A DNA stretch of 39,203 nucleotides from NCBI RefSeq assembly GCF_000955955.1, contig NZ_JYJG01000239.1:1-39203 (forward strand). The letters are read 5' to 3'. Of the stretch, positions 7,608-15,301 are shown one piece after another. Under the pieces are notes generated by a model. It worked only from the letters and a program-made list of their open reading frames with translations. It had not been told where the DNA came from and did no database searches. This DNA comes from Lentzea aerocolonigenes. Lineage in GTDB: Bacteria > Actinomycetota > Actinomycetes > Mycobacteriales > Pseudonocardiaceae. The translations under genes and the position numbers were made by a program. Every line of letters begins with the position of its first letter. The first letter of the stretch is position 1.

Positions 7608-9227
7608 TCACACCTCCACGCGCACGAGCTTGCGCATCCAGAGCGAGCCGAGAACGAGGAGCACGAACCCCACCGCGAGCATCACGAGACCCACCAGCGT
7701 CGTGTAGAGGGGCCGCATGTACTCCGGGCGGAACCAGAACAGGAAGCCCGCCAGGAAGACCGGAAGACCGACCAGGATGTAGGCGGACAGGCGGCCCTCC
7801 GCGGACAGAGCCCGCACGTGACGCCGGGTCTGGGCGCGGTCGCGCATGGTCCCGACGGTGTTCATCAGCACCTCGGCGAGGTTGCCGCCCACCTGGCGCT
7901 GAATGCGCACCGCCATGACGACCCACGCCAGGTCCGCGCTCCGCATCCGGAACGCCACGCGCTCCAGGGCGTCCTCCAGCTCGGCGCCGATCCGGGTGGC
8001 GGCCAGCGCACGGGAGAACTCGCCCGCGGTCGGCTGGGTGTCGTCCCGCACCACCGCGTCGACCGACTGGGCCAGCGAGAACCCCGACCGCAGGGAGCTG
8101 GCGACGAGCTGCAGCACGTCCGGGAGCTGGTCGGCGAACGCGGCACGGCGCTTGGACGTGCGCATCCTCATGTACAGCGCCGTCAGCAGCCATCCGCAGA
8201 GCACGCCCACCGGTACGCCGATCCACCACGTCGTCAAGAGGGTCAGCAAGGCGGCGAGCGCGACCGAGACGCAGACGCGGAGCAACGTCCACTCCGCCGG
8301 GCTCGCCTTCATCCCGGCGAGGTCCAGGCGGTCCGCGGTGCGGGCCGTGCCGTCGGCGGTCATCACCCGAGCGGTCCACACCACCGCGGTCTGCGCGGCC
8401 TGACTTTCTTCCTGCACAACGGGTTCGTGCCGGCCGTAGTGGTCGAGGTGCTGCGCCAGCTTCCGTCCCGCGGCGGTCCGGCGTGGCGTCAGCACCAGGA
8501 ACACGATCAGGAACACCACCAGGAACGTCCCGGCGATCAGCACCCCGGCCAGCCAGTTCTGCCCGGGAGTCTCCACCGGTGGAGCGACGGCCACAGGTGC
8601 GGGAGCCGCAACGGAAACAGGTGCCGGAGCGGGTGTGACCACCGACGAGGGCACGGCCAGCGCGGCGAAGGCAGCGGCCAGGGCGGCGGCGTCGGAAGCG
8701 GTCAGCAACCGGCCTCCAGCGGCGGAGGCGATGCGGCGCAACGCGTCGTCGCTGTACTGGAACCCGATCACGTCGGTGGGCACACCGGCGGAGGCGACGG
8801 CGGAGACCGCAGCGTCCACAGTGGATCGGGACACCGTGTCCTCACCGTCGGACACGATCACCATCCGCCGCTCGGAAATCCCCTGCAGCGCCGACAACCC
8901 GACCGGAACGGCGTCGAACAACGACGTGTCTCCCTTGGCCTGCAAGCGGTCCAGCGCACCGGCCACCGCACCGCGATCGGCCGTGGGTGCCAGCACGAGC
9001 GACGGCTGCGACGAGAACGCGACCAGTCCGACCTGCACGTCCGCGGGCAGCGAACCCACGTAGGTGGCGATCGCCTGGCGCGCGACGACGATCCGGTCCG
9101 GCGCCATCGAGCCGCTGGTGTCGAGCAGCACCACCACCCCGCGAGATGGTGCTGCCGCGACCGCGAAAGCGTTGAACACGAACGTCAGCAGCGCCCCGAG
9201 CACGAGCCCGGCGAGAACCCGCTTCAT
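7608..9227 (-). CDS. tadB: VWA domain-TadB fusion, pilus assembly platform protein
   Basis: This 539-residue protein joins two modules. The N-terminus has a signal-like helix (about 1-26) and a von Willebrand factor A domain (about 30-200) with an intact MIDAS motif D36-T-S38-G-S40, a downstream threonine in G-D-T-S, and the V-S-D-G-E-D strand. A linker rich in proline, alanine and valine (about 205-235) leads to a membrane helix. Then come further helices and a T2SSF domain with L-P-D-V-L-Q-L-V-A-S-S-L-R-S-G-F-S. Ordinary TadB lacks the VWA part. Topology places the VWA domain outside the membrane, with the secretion-platform domain inside. Its ATG overlaps the tadA stop by four bases. Confidence 0.9.
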   Translation of the reverse strand: MKRVLAGLVLGALLTFVFNAFAVAAAPSRGVVVLLDTSGSMAPDRIVVARQAIATYVGSLPADVQVGLVAFSSQPSLVLAPTADRGAVAGALDRLQAKGDTSLFDAVPVGLSALQGISERRMVIVSDGEDTVSRSTVDAAVSAVASAGVPTDVIGFQYSDDALRRIASAAGGRLLTASDAAALAAAFAALAVPSSVVTPAPAPVSVAAPAPVAVAPPVETPGQNWLAGVLIAGTFLVVFLIVFLVLTPRRTAAGRKLAQHLDHYGRHEPVVQEESQAAQTAVVWTARVMTADGTARTADRLDLAGMKASPAEWTLLRVCVSVALAALLTLLTTWWIGVPVGVLCGWLLTALYMRMRTSKRRAAFADQLPDVLQLVASSLRSGFSLAQSVDAVVRDDTQPTAGEFSRALAATRIGAELEDALERVAFRMRSADLAWVVMAVRIQRQVGGNLAEVLMNTVGTMRDRAQTRRHVRALSAEGRLSAYILVGLPVFLAGFLFWFRPEYMRPLYTTLVGLVMLAVGFVLLVLGSLWMRKLVRVEV

Positions 9228-10576
9228 CGCACACCACCCTGGAACAAGTGCGCCGGAACGTCGATCCCGCGGTCCCGCAGCCGTTCCAGGAAGTGCGGCC
9301 GCAACCCGGTCGACTGCAACGACCCGCGGTAGAACCCGCGCTCGTCGACACCCGCGTGGAAGTCGAACTGGTAGATGTCCTGCAGCGTCACGACCTCGCC
9401 CTCCATCCCGATGACCTCGGTGATGTGGGTGATGCGCCGGGTGCCGTCCTTCAGGCGGCTCTGGTGCACGATCAGGTCGATCGCGGACGCCATCTGCTCG
9501 CGGATCGCCCGCGCAGGCAGGTCGACGCCCGCCATCAGGACCATGGTCTCCAGGCGGGACAACGAGTCGCGCGGCGAGTTCGAGTGCACGGTCGTGATCG
9601 ACCCGTCGTGGCCGGTGTTCATGGCCTGCAACATGTCCAGCGCGGCACCGTCGCGAACCTCGCCGACGATGATCCGGTCCGGCCGCATGCGCAGTGCGTT
9701 GCGCACCAGGTCCCGCACCGCGACCTCACCGCGCGACTCCACGTTCGGCGGCCTCGCTTCCAGCCGCAGCACGTGGTCCTGGCGCAGCTGGAGCTCGGCG
9801 GCGTCCTCGATGGTGACGATGCGCTCGTCGACCGGCACGAACGACGACAGCACGTTCAACGACGTCGTCTTGCCGGAGCCGGTGCCGCCGCCGATCAGGA
9901 TGTTCATCCGCCCGTGCACGCAACACTGCAGGAGGTACGCGGTCGCGGGCGTCAGCGTGCCGAACCCCACCAGGTCGTCGACGGTGAACGGGTCGGACGC
10001 GAACTTCCGGATCGTCAGCACCGAACCGTCCAGCGCGATCGGTGGCACCACGGCGTTGACACGGCTGCCATCAGGCAGACGCGCGTCGACCATCGGTGAG
10101 GCCTCGTCGACGCGACGGCCGACCTTGGCGACGATCTTGTCGATCGTGCGGCGCAGGTGCGACTCGTCCGCGAACGCCACCGGAACCGGCTCCAACCGGC
10201 CCGCGCGCTCGACGTAGACCTGGTCGAACCCGTTGACCATGATCTCGGAGATGCTCGGGTCGCGCAGGTACGGCTCCAGCGGCCCGTGCCCGAGGATCTC
10301 GTCCAGCACCTCCAACGCGATTCGCGCGCGGTCGGCGTTGGTCAGCGGCGTCTCGTCGCGTTCCAGCACCGCCTGCAACGTCTGGCGCACCCTGGCTTCG
10401 AGCTCGCGCTGGTCGAGGTGGGCGTCGTAGAGCTTGGGGCCCAGCACTTCCAGCAGTCCGGCGTGGACGCTGCGCTTGACCTCGGCGAACGGGTCGGCGG
10501 TGCGGACCTGCCTGCGCGCCTGCGGTGCCGGCGAGCCGGATTCCCGTTGCGCGGCAATGCGGTTGGCCAGGCTCAT
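9224..10576 (-). CDS. tadA: TadA/CpaF family pilus assembly ATPase
   Basis: This 450-residue cytoplasmic ATPase of the type II/IV secretion family powers pilus extension. The catalytic domain has Walker A G-G-G-T-G-S-G-K-T-T near residue 225, an Asp box around V-T-I-E-D-A-A-E-L, and the Walker B region R-P-D-R-I-I-V-G-E-V-R-D-G. A His box follows in T-G-H-D-G-S-I-T-T-V-H-S. The N-terminal 100 residues are the usual helical domain. ATG at 10576 is preferred over GTG at 10585 because an AGAGGTGG site stands five bases upstream, and because the ATG overlaps the tadZ stop (ATGA). Confidence 0.92.
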   Translation of the reverse strand: MSLANRIAAQRESGSPAPQARRQVRTADPFAEVKRSVHAGLLEVLGPKLYDAHLDQRELEARVRQTLQAVLERDETPLTNADRARIALEVLDEILGHGPLEPYLRDPSISEIMVNGFDQVYVERAGRLEPVPVAFADESHLRRTIDKIVAKVGRRVDEASPMVDARLPDGSRVNAVVPPIALDGSVLTIRKFASDPFTVDDLVGFGTLTPATAYLLQCCVHGRMNILIGGGTGSGKTTSLNVLSSFVPVDERIVTIEDAAELQLRQDHVLRLEARPPNVESRGEVAVRDLVRNALRMRPDRIIVGEVRDGAALDMLQAMNTGHDGSITTVHSNSPRDSLSRLETMVLMAGVDLPARAIREQMASAIDLIVHQSRLKDGTRRITHITEVIGMEGEVVTLQDIYQFDFHAGVDERGFYRGSLQSTGLRPHFLERLRDRGIDVPAHLFQGGVR

Positions 10577-11727
10577 CGGAACCACCTCTTGGACTTGGCT
10601 GCGACGACCGCGGGTTCGGCGAGCACGTGTTCACGGGCGAACCGCGCGATCGCCTCGCTCACCGGGTGCTTGGGCTGGTCGAGGACGATCGGGTTGCCCT
10701 TGTTGACCGAGATCGGCACGTCCCGGCTGGACGGCACGTGCGCGCGGATGTCGCTGCGCACCACGCGGTCGATGTCGTCCATCGTGAGACCGACCTTGGC
10801 GTCCGAGCGGTTCAGCACCACCGAGCGGATGTCGTGCGCGTAGGACAGCAGGTCGAGCATGTCCAGCGTCACGCGCAGGTTCTTCAGCGCGGGCACGTCC
10901 GGAGTGGTCAGCAGGACGTGGTGGTGCGAGGCGTCCATCGCGGCCAGCACGTGCTCGCTGAACGCGGACGGCGTGTCCACCACCACGAAGTCGAACATCG
11001 TCGGCAGCACCTCGAGCAGTTCCGTGACCAGGCCGGCCGGAACCCGTTCCGCGTCACCGGGTTCGACCGGGGCGAGCAACGCGCTGAGCCCCGGTCTGCA
11101 GTTCGTGAGCAGCGACGAGGCACCGGCGGCGTCGACGTGGCCGAGCATTCCGAGCCCGTGCACGATCGTGCGCACCGGCTCCGCCCGCAGGCAGATCCCG
11201 ATGTCGCCGAACGCGAGATCGAGGTCCACCAGGCAGACCGACCGCTCGCCACCGGCCGCGAGCACCGCGGCGAGGTTCACCGCGAGCGTCGTCTTGCCGC
11301 AGCCGCCCTTCGCCGCGAACACGGTGATCACCTGGCCCTGCCGGTGTTCCGTGAAGCGAGGCTGCGGCACAACGCTGACCTGCGCCGACAACGCCCGCGA
11401 CCGCGCGCACGCATCGACCAGGGAGGCGAGGTCGTCCCGCGCGACGACCTCACGGACCCCGGACCGCAACGCCTTGGTCAGCACCACGACGTCGACCACA
11501 TCGCGCAGCAGCACCACGCCGACCGACGGCTGTTCGAACCGCAACGCCTCGGTGAACGTCAGCGCTTCGTCGAGGTTCATCGCGGAGCCCACGACCACGA
11601 GCGACTCGAGAGGGTCCGTGCTGAGCAGTCGTGAGGCTTCGCCGAGTGTCTCGACGACGCGGACCTCACCGCCGAGCGCGGGGGAGAGCTGTCCGGCACG
11701 GGCGGCCGGCTCGCACAGGATCGTCAT
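10573..11727 (-). CDS. cpaE: TadZ/CpaE-like ParA/MinD-family ATPase
   Basis: In this 384-residue protein the first 120 or so residues form a receiver-like domain (V-V-V-G-S-A near residue 45). A MinD/ParA-type ATPase follows, with the deviant Walker A K-G-G-C-G-K-T-T near residue 145 and Walker B-like L-V-D-L-D-L-A-F-G-D. The later motif F-V-V-V-D-T-P is also typical. Proteins of this type localise the Tad machine in the cell. The last residues are basic and may touch membrane or partner. The gene is eight bases after cpaB and overlaps tadA by four bases, so it is inside the same operon. Confidence 0.9.
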   Translation of the reverse strand: MTILCEPAARAGQLSPALGGEVRVVETLGEASRLLSTDPLESLVVVGSAMNLDEALTFTEALRFEQPSVGVVLLRDVVDVVVLTKALRSGVREVVARDDLASLVDACARSRALSAQVSVVPQPRFTEHRQGQVITVFAAKGGCGKTTLAVNLAAVLAAGGERSVCLVDLDLAFGDIGICLRAEPVRTIVHGLGMLGHVDAAGASSLLTNCRPGLSALLAPVEPGDAERVPAGLVTELLEVLPTMFDFVVVDTPSAFSEHVLAAMDASHHHVLLTTPDVPALKNLRVTLDMLDLLSYAHDIRSVVLNRSDAKVGLTMDDIDRVVRSDIRAHVPSSRDVPISVNKGNPIVLDQPKHPVSEAIARFAREHVLAEPAVVAAKSKRWFR

Positions 11728-11735
11728 GGCACGCC

Positions 11736-12485
11736 TCAGTTTCCGAACAGGGAGCGGTTGTCGATGCCGTTGCCGGGCGTGATCTCGGACTTGCCGCCGA
11801 GCAGCGCGAAGTAGAGCGTTCCGGTCTGCTGGCCGTGGATGAGCTTCTCCGCGTCCGCCTGCTTCACCGCGACCGTGACGATCGCCTTGCCGACGTCACC
11901 GTCCTCGGCCGCCTTCTTCTCGTCGACGACGGAGAGGACCTCGAGGCCGGTCAGCAGCAGCCGGGTGGACTGGTTGCGCTCGTACTGCTTGGAAAGCCCG
12001 TCACCGGCCGGGGTGTTGCCCTTGCCGTCCATCACGGTGAAGGTGTCGAAGACCGCGACCTTCGAGCCCTTCTGGATCAGCCCGCCGGCTCGTTGCCAGG
12101 CCTCGGTCGGCACGGTCACCGCGATCATCCCGTCCGGGATCGAGATTCCCTTGGCGAGCGAGGCGGCCTCGGTGAACAGCGTCTTGGTGAGCAGCTGACC
12201 CTCGGCGACCTCCGACGAGGTGACCAGGCTCGCGATCGACGAGTCCACTGAGGACATCGCGTTCTCCGGCACGCTGCTCTTGGGCATCTGCTGCTTTTCC
12301 ACGAGGTCCGCGAGCTTGTCGCCCGCGGTTCCGGCGGGGATGCGGTCCTTCGCGACGAGCACGGTGACGGCCTGCTGGCCCGCGATGGCACGCGAGTCGG
12401 CGCTGCGGACGTAGAGGAACACCCCGGCGCTGCCGCAGACGGCCAGCAACACCGCCAGGATGATGATGAATGCGCGGTTCTTCAT
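11736..12485 (-). CDS. cpaB: CpaB/RcpC-like pilus assembly protein with SAF domain
   Basis: This 249-residue protein starts at ATG, seven bases after an AGGAG site. One N-terminal membrane helix (about 5-25) anchors it, with the rest outside. The SAF domain begins near residue 38 (V-T-V-L-V-A-K-D-R-I-P-A-G-T) and an RcpC-type region follows (I-A-V-T-V-P-T near residue 120, G-S-K-V-A-V-F-D-T). In Gram-negative Tad systems CpaB is linked to the outer-membrane channel. In an actinobacterium without that channel it probably acts in the cell-wall space. It lies 17 bases after the Tad-domain gene. Confidence 0.85.
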   Translation of the reverse strand: MKNRAFIIILAVLLAVCGSAGVFLYVRSADSRAIAGQQAVTVLVAKDRIPAGTAGDKLADLVEKQQMPKSSVPENAMSSVDSSIASLVTSSEVAEGQLLTKTLFTEAASLAKGISIPDGMIAVTVPTEAWQRAGGLIQKGSKVAVFDTFTVMDGKGNTPAGDGLSKQYERNQSTRLLLTGLEVLSVVDEKKAAEDGDVGKAIVTVAVKQADAEKLIHGQQTGTLYFALLGGKSEITPGNGIDNRSLFGN

Positions 12486-12502
12486 GACAAACTCCTGGGG
12501 TT

Positions 12503-13600
12503 TCAGCCGGTGAGCTGGACGATGCGGGCACCGAGGTCGGGGCCGCCGATGGTGCCGGTGGAGGGGATGAGGCCCTGGATGAAGTAGCCCGCGATGCACT
12601 TGTCCGAGCCGGTGCACTCGTTCTTGTTGGTGAGCCAGTCCTTCTGCGACGCGCCGGGAACCCAGTAGCCCGTGATCACGAAGCCCGCGAAACCGGACAG
12701 CGTGTACGTGCCACCGGTGCCGGTTCCGCTCACCTTCGTGTAGACGGGCAGCCAGACGGGCGTGTGGGAGGACCACGACGCGGCCAGCGCGGCCTTGCAG
12801 TCCTTGCCGGCCGAAGTGCCGGTGTCGGAGCTGTAGGTGTTGTTGTTGATCAGCACTGAGCAGTCGTCGTCCGCCTCGTCGACCCAGCCGAACTCACCGG
12901 GGCCGTCCGCGCCGGAGGGACCGCTCGGGCATCCGGTGCCGCTGGTCGTGTGCAGCTTGAGCACGCGGTGCACCGACAACGGTGGCGTGGTGGGTGGTGT
13001 CGGGCCGTACACGGTGCCGCCGGAGGTCGCCGTCGACCACTCACACCACGAGATCGTGAGTGCGATCGTCGTGGCGGTCTTGGGCGAACCCCAGGCGGCG
13101 CGGGCGCAGGCCAGCACCCGGGAACCCTCGTAGGAGGAGTTGCCCGCCAGGGTGCGGGCGAACGACGGCGGCAGCAACGTTTCCCCGCCGGCGGTCTGCG
13201 TCGAGGTGTGCACGTCGACGTACTTGGTGCTGGAGGACGGTTTGGCCGGACAGTCGGTGATCTTGCCCGTGGCGGCTGGACACGAGGACAGCACGCCGCT
13301 GCCGTCGAAGCCGCACACCTTGTCCACAGTGGACACGCCGTCTTTGGCGTTGTGGCTGGCGTAGTAGTTCGCCTTGTTCACCAGGCAGGTCGACGCACCG
13401 GTGGCGCAACCGCGGGCGACGGCGAGCGCACCCGCGTCGGCGCCGTTCTGCAGCTCGGCGCGTTCCTGGTAGAGGAACCCGACGTCGATGACGATCGCGC
13501 CCATGCCGAGCAGGACACCGAACCCGAGCAGGATGGCGATCAGCACACCGAGCGCGCCGCGGTCGTCGGTGCCGTCACTGCGACGCTTCAGCCTTCGCAT
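12503..13600 (-). CDS. TadG-like Tad-domain protein, cysteine-rich
   Basis: This 365-residue protein has a short basic head and an N-terminal Tad-domain helix (about 15-45: G-A-L-G-V-L-I-A-I-L-L then A-I-V-I-D-V-G-F-L-Y). The classic Q-N-G-A-D-A-G-A-L-A-V-A segment follows. The remaining 300 residues are predicted outside the cell, rich in Thr, Ser and Gly, and contain more than ten cysteines (for example C-A-T-G-A-S-T-C and C-T-G-S-D-K-C), so disulfides are likely. It probably acts as a minor pilin or tip protein. ATG at 13600 is inside the end of tadE, a 13-base overlap. Confidence 0.8.
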   Translation of the reverse strand: MRRLKRRSDGTDDRGALGVLIAILLGFGVLLGMGAIVIDVGFLYQERAELQNGADAGALAVARGCATGASTCLVNKANYYASHNAKDGVSTVDKVCGFDGSGVLSSCPAATGKITDCPAKPSSSTKYVDVHTSTQTAGGETLLPPSFARTLAGNSSYEGSRVLACARAAWGSPKTATTIALTISWCEWSTATSGGTVYGPTPPTTPPLSVHRVLKLHTTSGTGCPSGPSGADGPGEFGWVDEADDDCSVLINNNTYSSDTGTSAGKDCKAALAASWSSHTPVWLPVYTKVSGTGTGGTYTLSGFAGFVITGYWVPGASQKDWLTNKNECTGSDKCIAGYFIQGLIPSTGTIGGPDLGARIVQLTG

Positions 13601-13980
13601 GGCATGACTCCCTTGGCGCTCAAGGTGATCGGGGAGCCGAAGCTCGCGCCGCCGAACATCCCGGCGAGCCCGCCGACCGGCGTGACGAAGTTGAACGTGT
13701 GGGTGACCGTCACCGTGGCATCGCCGCCGGTACCGGACGGGCAGGCGCTGACCGACACCCCGACGGAGAGTCCGCTGGCCGCCGTCGTCGCGCGAGTGGC
13801 GGCGCCGGACTGCTTCAACGCGGCGACGCGGACGCCTTCCCGTGCCGCCTGGGTGATGGTGATCTGGGCGCGCAGTGCGAGCCCGAAGTCGACGATGCCC
13901 ATCACCAGGACCAGCAGGATCGGCATCAGCAGTGCGACTTCGACAGCGGTCGCGCCGCGGTCGCGAGCATCGGTTTTCAT
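13588..13980 (-). CDS. tadE: TadE-like minor pilin
   Basis: This 130-residue pseudopilin has a basic head with R-G-A-T-A-V-E-V-A-L-L followed by a hydrophobic helix. This is the TadE pattern in which a glycine precedes the prepilin cleavage site and a glutamate sits five residues on. The mature part includes A-R-E-G-V-R-V-A-A-L-K and a small domain with two cysteines (S-A-C-P and M-P-C-E). It is probably cleaved by the prepilin peptidase encoded at 14601-15209. It is the first gene after the hairpin that separates it from the pilin genes, and a GGAG site stands seven bases before its ATG. Confidence 0.85.
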   Translation of the reverse strand: MKTDARDRGATAVEVALLMPILLVLVMGIVDFGLALRAQITITQAAREGVRVAALKQSGAATRATTAASGLSVGVSVSACPSGTGGDATVTVTHTFNFVTPVGGLAGMFGGASFGSPITLSAKGVMPCEG

Positions 13981-13999
13981 GACCGCTCCGAAGAAAGGC

Positions 14000-14031
14000 G
14001 CGTGGCCGGCGGAGGGGAACGCCGGCCACGC
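14000..14031 (-). terminator. Strong hairpin between flp pilins and tadE (possible attenuator)
   Basis: A perfect 12-bp stem (GCGTGGCCGGCG and its complement) with an 8-base loop lies between the stop of the second pilin gene and tadE. Read leftward, the stem is followed by a short pyrimidine stretch, CTTTCTTC. It is GC-rich and very stable. It could partly stop transcription or protect the 3' end of the pilin mRNA, either of which would give more pilin than machinery. Confidence 0.6.
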
Positions 14032-14046
14032 GGGACAGGAGACTCT

Positions 14047-14205
14047 TCAGCCGTCGAGGACGTCGGCGATGAACTCGAACATCGCGGCCATGTTGTCGCC
14101 GACGGCGGTGATGGCCACCATTGCGAATACGACGATCAACGCCAGCATCAGGCCGTACTCGACGGCCGTGGCGCCGCGGTCCACGTCACGCCGACGTGCG
14201 GTCAC
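14047..14205 (-). CDS. flp: Flp-family type IVb pilin 2
   Basis: This 52-residue prepilin begins at GTG. After a basic leader (T-A-R-R-R-D-V-D-R-G) the motif A-T-A-V-E-Y-G-L-M starts. Flp prepilins are cut after that glycine, and the glutamate-tyrosine pair is diagnostic. A hydrophobic helix follows, and the C-terminus reads M-F-E-F-I-A-D-V-L-D-G. Its GTG overlaps the stop of the pilin gene before it (GTGA), so translation is coupled. The two pilins share the cleavage motif but differ in leader and C-terminal half. Confidence 0.88.
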   Translation of the reverse strand: MTARRRDVDRGATAVEYGLMLALIVVFAMVAITAVGDNMAAMFEFIADVLDG

Positions 14206-14393
14206 CCGAGTTCGCCGGCGATCTGGTTGAACAGCGCGAGCAGGTTGGTGCCGACCAGGGTGACGCCGGCGATGATCACGATGGCGATGAGGGCGACCAT
14301 CAGGCCGTACTCGACGGCTGTGGCGCCGCGGTCGTCGTTCTCGCGCTTGATGTGGCTGAGGAACGTCTGCACGTAGCTGAGGAACGTGAGCAT
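14202..14393 (-). CDS. flp: Flp-family type IVb pilin 1
   Basis: This 63-residue prepilin is the first gene of the leftward operon. ATG at 14393 is preceded by AGGAG seven bases upstream. The 23-residue leader is longer than in pilin 2 and ends D-D-R-G. The cleaved form begins A-T-A-V-E-Y-G-L-M-V-A-L-I-A-I-V-I-I. The C-terminus is T-N-L-L-A-L-F-N-Q-I-A-G-E-L-G. Its position next to the promoter and before the hairpin suggests that it is the major pilin. An unusual feature is the hydrophobic F-L-S-Y-V-Q-T-F-L stretch in the leader. Confidence 0.92.
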   Translation of the reverse strand: MLTFLSYVQTFLSHIKRENDDRGATAVEYGLMVALIAIVIIAGVTLVGTNLLALFNQIAGELG

Positions 14394-14600
14394 GGCGGTC
14401 TCCTGTGGGATTGGGATTCCGTTTTCAGGACCCCGCAACTCTGTGTGACCGCCGTGAGAGTTCGGTATCGGACGAAGAGGTGTAACGAACGCGCAGTTCG
14501 GGGGACATGTCGGTCGATCGGGGGACACGCTGTCGGCCCCTCGGCCATACCTGGCGTCGTCACGTTCCGTTCCGACCGTACGCGACCTACCGTCGATCGC
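14394..14600. promoter_or_regulatory. Divergent promoter region, pilin operon and prepilin peptidase operon
   Basis: These 207 bases separate two outward-facing operons of the pilus locus and must hold both promoters. On the rightward side TACCGT (14588-14593) fits the TAnnnT minus-10 pattern and ends seven bases before the ATG of the peptidase gene, which has no ribosome-binding site. That is consistent with leaderless transcription. The leftward promoter I cannot place. Confidence 0.5.
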
Positions 14601-15209
14601 ATGACACTTCTCTGGGCCGTGGGCGGCGCAGCCGGCGGACTCGCGTCCGGTCTCGCGCTGCGCGACCTGGTCAACCGGTTCACGCGCGCCGGCATCGCGC
14701 TGCCGCTCGTGTCGGCGGCCGTGCTGGCCGTGCTGGCGCTCAAGTTCGCCGGCTCGGTGGAGGTCCTCGCGTTCGCCTGTCTCGGCGCGGTCGGGGTCGC
14801 GCTGGCGTTCATCGACACGGCCGTGCGCCGGCTGCCGGACGTGCTGACGCTGCCCGCGTACCCGGCGGTGCTGATCCTGCTGACCGTGGCCGCGCTGACC
14901 GGCGGCACGATCGGCGCGCTCGGCCGGGCCGTGCTCGGCGGGTTGCTGCTCGCGTTCCTCTACCGGGTGCTGGAGTTCGTCAACCCGGCCGGGATGGGCT
15001 ACGGCGACGTGAAACTGTCCGGTGTGATCGGCATGGCGCTGGCGTGGCTCGGCTGGCCGGTGCTGCTCCTCGGTGCCGCGCTGGCGTTCGTCCTGTCGGC
15101 CGTGGTGTCGCTGGTCCTGTTGCTCCTGCGGCGGGTCACGCTCAAGAGCTCGCTGCCGTTCGGGCCGTTCATGCTGCTCGGCGCGTTCGCCGCGGTGTTG
15201 CTCAGCTGA
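14601..15209 (+). CDS. A24-family prepilin peptidase (TadV/CpaA type)
   Basis: This 202-residue polytopic membrane protein carries both catalytic aspartates of type IV prepilin peptidases. The first is in F-I-D-T-A-V-R-R-L-P-D near residue 73. The second is in G-M-G-Y-G-D-V-K-L-S near residue 135, which matches the GxGDxK signature. It is short and lacks the N-methylase domain, as in TadV/CpaA enzymes. It would cut both Flp pilins and TadE after the conserved glycine. It is divergent from the pilin operon. No ribosome-binding site is visible before its ATG. Confidence 0.9.
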   Translation: MTLLWAVGGAAGGLASGLALRDLVNRFTRAGIALPLVSAAVLAVLALKFAGSVEVLAFACLGAVGVALAFIDTAVRRLPDVLTLPAYPAVLILLTVAALTGGTIGALGRAVLGGLLLAFLYRVLEFVNPAGMGYGDVKLSGVIGMALAWLGWPVLLLGAALAFVLSAVVSLVLLLLRRVTLKSSLPFGPFMLLGAFAAVLLS

Positions 15210-15301
15210 CAGGAATTCGTGCTTCCGCCGGGACGTCCTGGCACCTACAGTGTGCTCTCAATCCGCTTGGGGAGGCGGGTTCGAAGCGCTGGGGGAAATC
15301 G

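Noticed and set aside
8569..8582. 14-bp palindrome CTCCACCGGTGGAG within the VWA-TadB gene
   Set aside because: It falls in the codons of the proline-rich linker and has no regulatory context.
13320..13328. TTGTCCACA, a perfect actinobacterial DnaA-box sequence
   Set aside because: A single copy within the coding sequence of the Tad-domain protein with no cluster of boxes or origin genes nearby; best explained by chance.
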